This document shows, piece after piece, positions 7,152 through 9,321 of a DNA stretch of 9,321 nt; the stretch's first letter is position 1, and each line of letters opens with the position of its first letter. The stretch is from positions 1-9,321 of the forward strand of contig JAEWDP010000180.1 in assembly GCA_023390055.1 (NCBI GenBank). The letters run 5' to 3'. The notes beneath the pieces were generated by a model. That model saw only the letters and a list, made by a program, of their open reading frames with translations, ran no database searches and was not told the DNA's origin. The DNA is from Pseudomonadota bacterium (GTDB taxonomy: Bacteria; Pseudomonadota; Alphaproteobacteria; Rhizobiales; Rhizobiaceae). A program made the position numbers and the translations under genes.

Positions 7152-8147
7152 ATGGCAAACTATCAACGTGATCTTATCGGCGAGGACGATAGTATTCATG
7201 CTCTGCGCTCGCTCATCAATCGAGTTGCCAAAAGTCCTGCACGCACCGTTTTGATCTATGGAGAAACGGGCACCGGAAAGGGACTGGTTGCCAGAATGCT
7301 GCATCAGCGTTCGCCACGCGAAGCAGGACACTTTGTTGACATCAACTGCGCAGCCATCCCTGCAAGCCTTCTTGAATCCGAACTGTTCGGTCACGAACGT
7401 GGTGCTTTTACGGGCGCTCAGGTGAAAAAGGCAGGGTTGATCGAAACAGCCCATCGCGGCACCGTCTTTCTGGACGAGATCCGCGAAATGGATCTGGTAC
7501 TTCAGGCAAAACTCCTTAGTTTCCTGGATACCCAGAGCTTTCGGCGCGTGGGCGCAGTTACGTCCACCAACGTTGACGTGCGGCTGATTGCGGCAACCAA
7601 CAAGATTTTGCTTCGCGAAGTAACGTCCGGACGCTTCCGCGAAGATCTTTACTACAGGCTACAGGTAGTAGCGATCAACTTACCAGCACTTCGAGAGCGT
7701 GGCGAAGATGTCTTGATCCTGTCGCAGCATTTCATCGACAAATTCAATCTGCAATATGACCGCAATATCCGCGGGTTGAGCCCAGAGGTACAGGAGATCT
7801 TTCTGAAATATCCATGGCCGGGCAATGTGCGCGAACTGGAAAATCTCATCGAACGGATCTTCATTCTTGAAGATGACGATATTGTCCTGTCCCGCCATCT
7901 GCCCGATCGCATCTTGCGGACCGTGAACGAAAATGCTGGACACTTTGATGCCGTGCCCGGCATCGCACCAGAACCAGGCGAGGATCCAGCCAGCTTTCAT
8001 GAGGCGACGTCGTGCTTTCAGCGCCAGTTGATCAAAGCCGCCTTGCGTAAATCGGGAGGCAATCTGCAGATGGCCGCACAGGAACTGAAGATCAGTCGAC
8101 ATGCGATGCGCCACCAGATGATCAAGCTGGGCCTGATGGCAGAATAG
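7152..8147 (+). CDS. Sigma-54-dependent transcriptional activator without sensory domain (PspF-like architecture)
   Basis: This 331-residue bacterial enhancer-binding protein consists of an AAA+ domain plus a DNA-binding domain. Motifs: Walker A GETGTGKG (37-44), the sigma-54 contact loop GAFTGA intact (84-89), Walker B VFLDEI (D108, E109), sensor I AATN (147-150), arginine fingers R163 and R169 in FREDLYYRL, sensor II PWPGNVREL (221-229), and a Fis-type HTH at about 291-328 (GNLQMAAQELKISRHAMRHQMIKLGL in part). After K43 the usual Glu is Gly44. The start at 7152 is preferred: MANYQRDLIGEDDS aligns with the PspF start, and GGGATGGG precedes it. ATGs at 7098 and 7131 are alternatives. There is no receiver, GAF or PAS domain, so activity must be set by expression level, another protein, or a small ligand on the AAA+ domain. 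It lies between two sigma-54 promoters, which makes it the likely local activator of both (inference). Confidence 0.93.
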   Translation: MANYQRDLIGEDDSIHALRSLINRVAKSPARTVLIYGETGTGKGLVARMLHQRSPREAGHFVDINCAAIPASLLESELFGHERGAFTGAQVKKAGLIETAHRGTVFLDEIREMDLVLQAKLLSFLDTQSFRRVGAVTSTNVDVRLIAATNKILLREVTSGRFREDLYYRLQVVAINLPALRERGEDVLILSQHFIDKFNLQYDRNIRGLSPEVQEIFLKYPWPGNVRELENLIERIFILEDDDIVLSRHLPDRILRTVNENAGHFDAVPGIAPEPGEDPASFHEATSCFQRQLIKAALRKSGGNLQMAAQELKISRHAMRHQMIKLGLMAE

Positions 8148-8150
8148 CGC

Positions 8151-8167
8151 TTGCGTGAAACACGCAG
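8151..8167. promoter_or_regulatory. Inverted repeat 1, candidate enhancer site (TGCGTG-AAA-CACGCA)
   Basis: A perfect 15-bp palindrome with 6-bp arms at 8152-8157 and 8161-8166 lies 4 bases after the activator's stop codon and about 120-135 bases before the predicted start at the second sigma-54 promoter. This is a normal place for an enhancer-binding protein site. It could also fold as an RNA hairpin, but no T-run follows, so terminator function is less likely. Confidence 0.6.
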
Positions 8168-8170
8168 CAC

Positions 8171-8191
8171 TTTGCGCGCTTCCCACGCAAA
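8171..8191. promoter_or_regulatory. Inverted repeat 2, candidate enhancer site (TTTGCG ... CGCAAA)
   Basis: The arms TTTGCG (8171-8176) and CGCAAA (8186-8191) are perfect; extended half-sites are TTGCGCG (8172-8178) and CACGCAA (8184-8190). They repeat the half-site of inverted repeat 1. The two repeat centres, 8159 and 8181, are 22 bases apart, close to two helical turns, so two dimers would sit on the same face of the DNA, as expected for a cooperative activator. Confidence 0.55.
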
Positions 8192-8210
8192 CCCTCATCT
8201 TAGCCCCCAC

Positions 8211-8247
8211 AATATTAAAATATACATTTAAAAACAATATCTTATAG
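8211..8247. promoter_or_regulatory. AT-rich tract between enhancer repeats and sigma-54 promoter
   Basis: This stretch is almost all A and T within an otherwise GC-rich window. It sits between the inverted repeats and the -24/-12 promoter, where sigma-54 systems often have a bend or an IHF site that brings the activator to the polymerase. I did not find a clear IHF consensus match, so intrinsic bending or another DNA-bending protein is the safer reading. Confidence 0.4.
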
Positions 8248-8259
8248 GAACATCGTCAT

Positions 8260-8276
8260 CTGGCACGACGAATGCA
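8260..8276 (+). promoter_or_regulatory. Sigma-54 (RpoN) -24/-12 promoter for the AtuA-like gene
   Basis: CTGGCACGACGAATGCA matches YTGGCACGRNNNTTGCW at 13 of 14 defined positions; the only mismatch is A8272 for T. The invariant GG (8262-8263) and GC (8274-8275) are 10 bases apart. The predicted start is near 8287, giving a leader of about 31 bases to the ATG at 8318. It lies downstream of two inverted repeats and an AT-rich tract, a complete sigma-54 promoter architecture. Confidence 0.85.
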
Positions 8277-8317
8277 TTCTCCATACAGACTTGAATTCGC
8301 AGTCGACGGAGAAGAAC

Positions 8318-9321
8318 ATGCGGTCCATGACGATCATCTGCCCCAACGGGCATCTCGGCTTTGCGCCCCTGAAACCGACCAGCTTCCATATTGGGGTTGA
8401 ATCCCGGCCAGACTTCATTGCGGCAGATAGCGGAAGTGATGACATCGGCCCGGGCCCACTGGGTAACGACACCTGTGCCAGTCCGAAGAGCTGGCAGGAA
8501 CATGATCTGGAGGAAATGCTCCTCGCGTCCCGCCGCATTGGGGTCCCAATGATCATTGGTTCTGCGGGCGACACCGGCACGAACAGCCGAGTGGACATGT
8601 ATGTTGACATGCTCAGGGAGATTGCTGCCCGTCACAAGCTGCCGCCATTCAAGATCGGGTGGTTCTATTCCGAAGTGGACAAAGAACTCGTTCGTGCCAG
8701 AATCCGCTCCGGATCAGTGGTTCAAGGGCTTGATGCCCGTCTCAACCTCACAGAGGAAGAACTCGATGCCACCGACCGCATTGTAGCGATGGCCGGCGTT
8801 CATCCATTCCGCGTACTGCTTGATCAAGGTTGCGATGTAATCATTGGTGGCCGCTCGTCAGACAGCGCCGTTTTCGCGTCTGCTGCACTTGCTCGCGGCT
8901 TCCCGGAGGGACAATCGTACTATCTTGGAAAGGTACTGGAATGTGCATCCTTCTGTGCCGAACCCTACGGCGCCAAGGAAACTGTGCTCGGTCGGATTAC
9001 CGATGAATGGGTCGAGGTAACAGCGATGGCACCGGAACAACGTTGTACGGTAGCCTCTGTTGCTGGGCATGCAATGTATGAGCGTTCAAACCCGTTCTTC
9101 GAATATGTTGCCGGCGGCATGCTCGACATGACAAATTGCAGGTATGAGCAGGTTTCCGAGAAAACTACCCGGGTAACAGGAATGGAGTTCGTTCCAGCAA
9201 CCGATTTCAGGGTAAAGCTGGAAGGCTCGGGTAAAGTAGGTGAGCGATATGTCGGCATGGCTGCAATCCGCGACCCTTACACAATCGCACATGTTGACGA
9301 AGTTATCGATTGGGCACGCAC
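8318..9321 (+). CDS. AtuA-family (DUF1446, acyclic terpene utilisation type) protein, 3' end outside window
   Basis: An uninterrupted frame runs from the ATG at 8318 to the window end, 334 complete codons without a stop. The ribosome binding site GGAG lies at 8308-8311. Family features: NGHLGFAPLKP (10-20), the stretch FIAADSGSDDIGPGPLG (33-49), HDLEEMLLASRRIGVPMIIGSAGDTG (62-87 in part), GCDVIIGGRSSDSAVFA (171-187), KVLECASFCAEP (205-216), a YERSNPF segment (254-260), GGMLDMTNCRYEQV and an EFVPATDFRVKLEG segment (290-303). These fit the AtuA/DUF1446 family, named from a Pseudomonas gene in citronellol/geraniol catabolism, but the biochemical role is not settled and many members occur outside terpene clusters. 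In the family a small DUF4387 protein or domain often follows, so that is what I would expect just past the window. The start at 8318 is preferred over the ATG at 8327 because of the ribosome binding site. Confidence 0.88.
   Translation, partial: MRSMTIICPNGHLGFAPLKPTSFHIGVESRPDFIAADSGSDDIGPGPLGNDTCASPKSWQEHDLEEMLLASRRIGVPMIIGSAGDTGTNSRVDMYVDMLREIAARHKLPPFKIGWFYSEVDKELVRARIRSGSVVQGLDARLNLTEEELDATDRIVAMAGVHPFRVLLDQGCDVIIGGRSSDSAVFASAALARGFPEGQSYYLGKVLECASFCAEPYGAKETVLGRITDEWVEVTAMAPEQRCTVASVAGHAMYERSNPFFEYVAGGMLDMTNCRYEQVSEKTTRVTGMEFVPATDFRVKLEGSGKVGERYVGMAAIRDPYTIAHVDEVIDWAR

Noticed and set aside
8148..8200. Intrinsic terminator after the activator gene
   Set aside because: The inverted repeats could form hairpins, but no T-run follows either, and their shared half-site and phasing fit protein binding better.
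1..9321. CRISPR array, insertion sequence, tRNA or rRNA gene
   Set aside because: No regularly spaced repeats, transposase-like frame, terminal inverted repeats or tRNA/rRNA-like segments were seen; nearly the whole window is accounted for by one operon and its control regions.

Overview
The window looks like part of an alphaproteobacterial chromosome or large plasmid. I infer the order Hyphomicrobiales (Rhizobium/Brucella-like) from the moderately high G+C, the compact all-plus-strand operon with ATGA overlaps, and the style of the Dpp/Opp transporter proteins. I could not search a database, so the genus is open.

Layout, all on the + strand. 1-147: the last 48 codons of a SorC-type sugar-sensing transcriptional regulator. 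148-557: a 410-base non-coding region holding inverted repeats and, at 476-492, a near-consensus sigma-54 (-24/-12) promoter. 558-5995: a complete five-component peptide/opine-type ABC importer (periplasmic binding protein, two permeases, two ATPases). The first permease gene carries a +1 frameshift at about 2311-2313. 6022-7125: a C45-family (penicillin acyltransferase-like) self-processing Ntn hydrolase. 7152-8147: a sigma-54-dependent activator with only an AAA+ domain and a Fis-type HTH, like PspF, and no sensory domain. 8148-8317: a regulatory gap with two strong inverted repeats of the half-site TTGCGYG, an AT-rich tract and a second near-consensus sigma-54 promoter (8260-8276). 8318-9321: the first 334 codons of an AtuA-family (DUF1446) protein that runs off the window.

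How it may work together (inference): both transcription units start at sigma-54 promoters, and the operon encodes its own sigma-54 activator between them. This suggests a self-contained regulon that imports a small peptide-like or N-acylated compound, opens its amide bond with the C45 enzyme, and passes a product to an AtuA-linked catabolic route. The substrate is unknown. The combination of importer, C45 acylase, sensor-less activator and AtuA under paired sigma-54 promoters is the most interesting content here.
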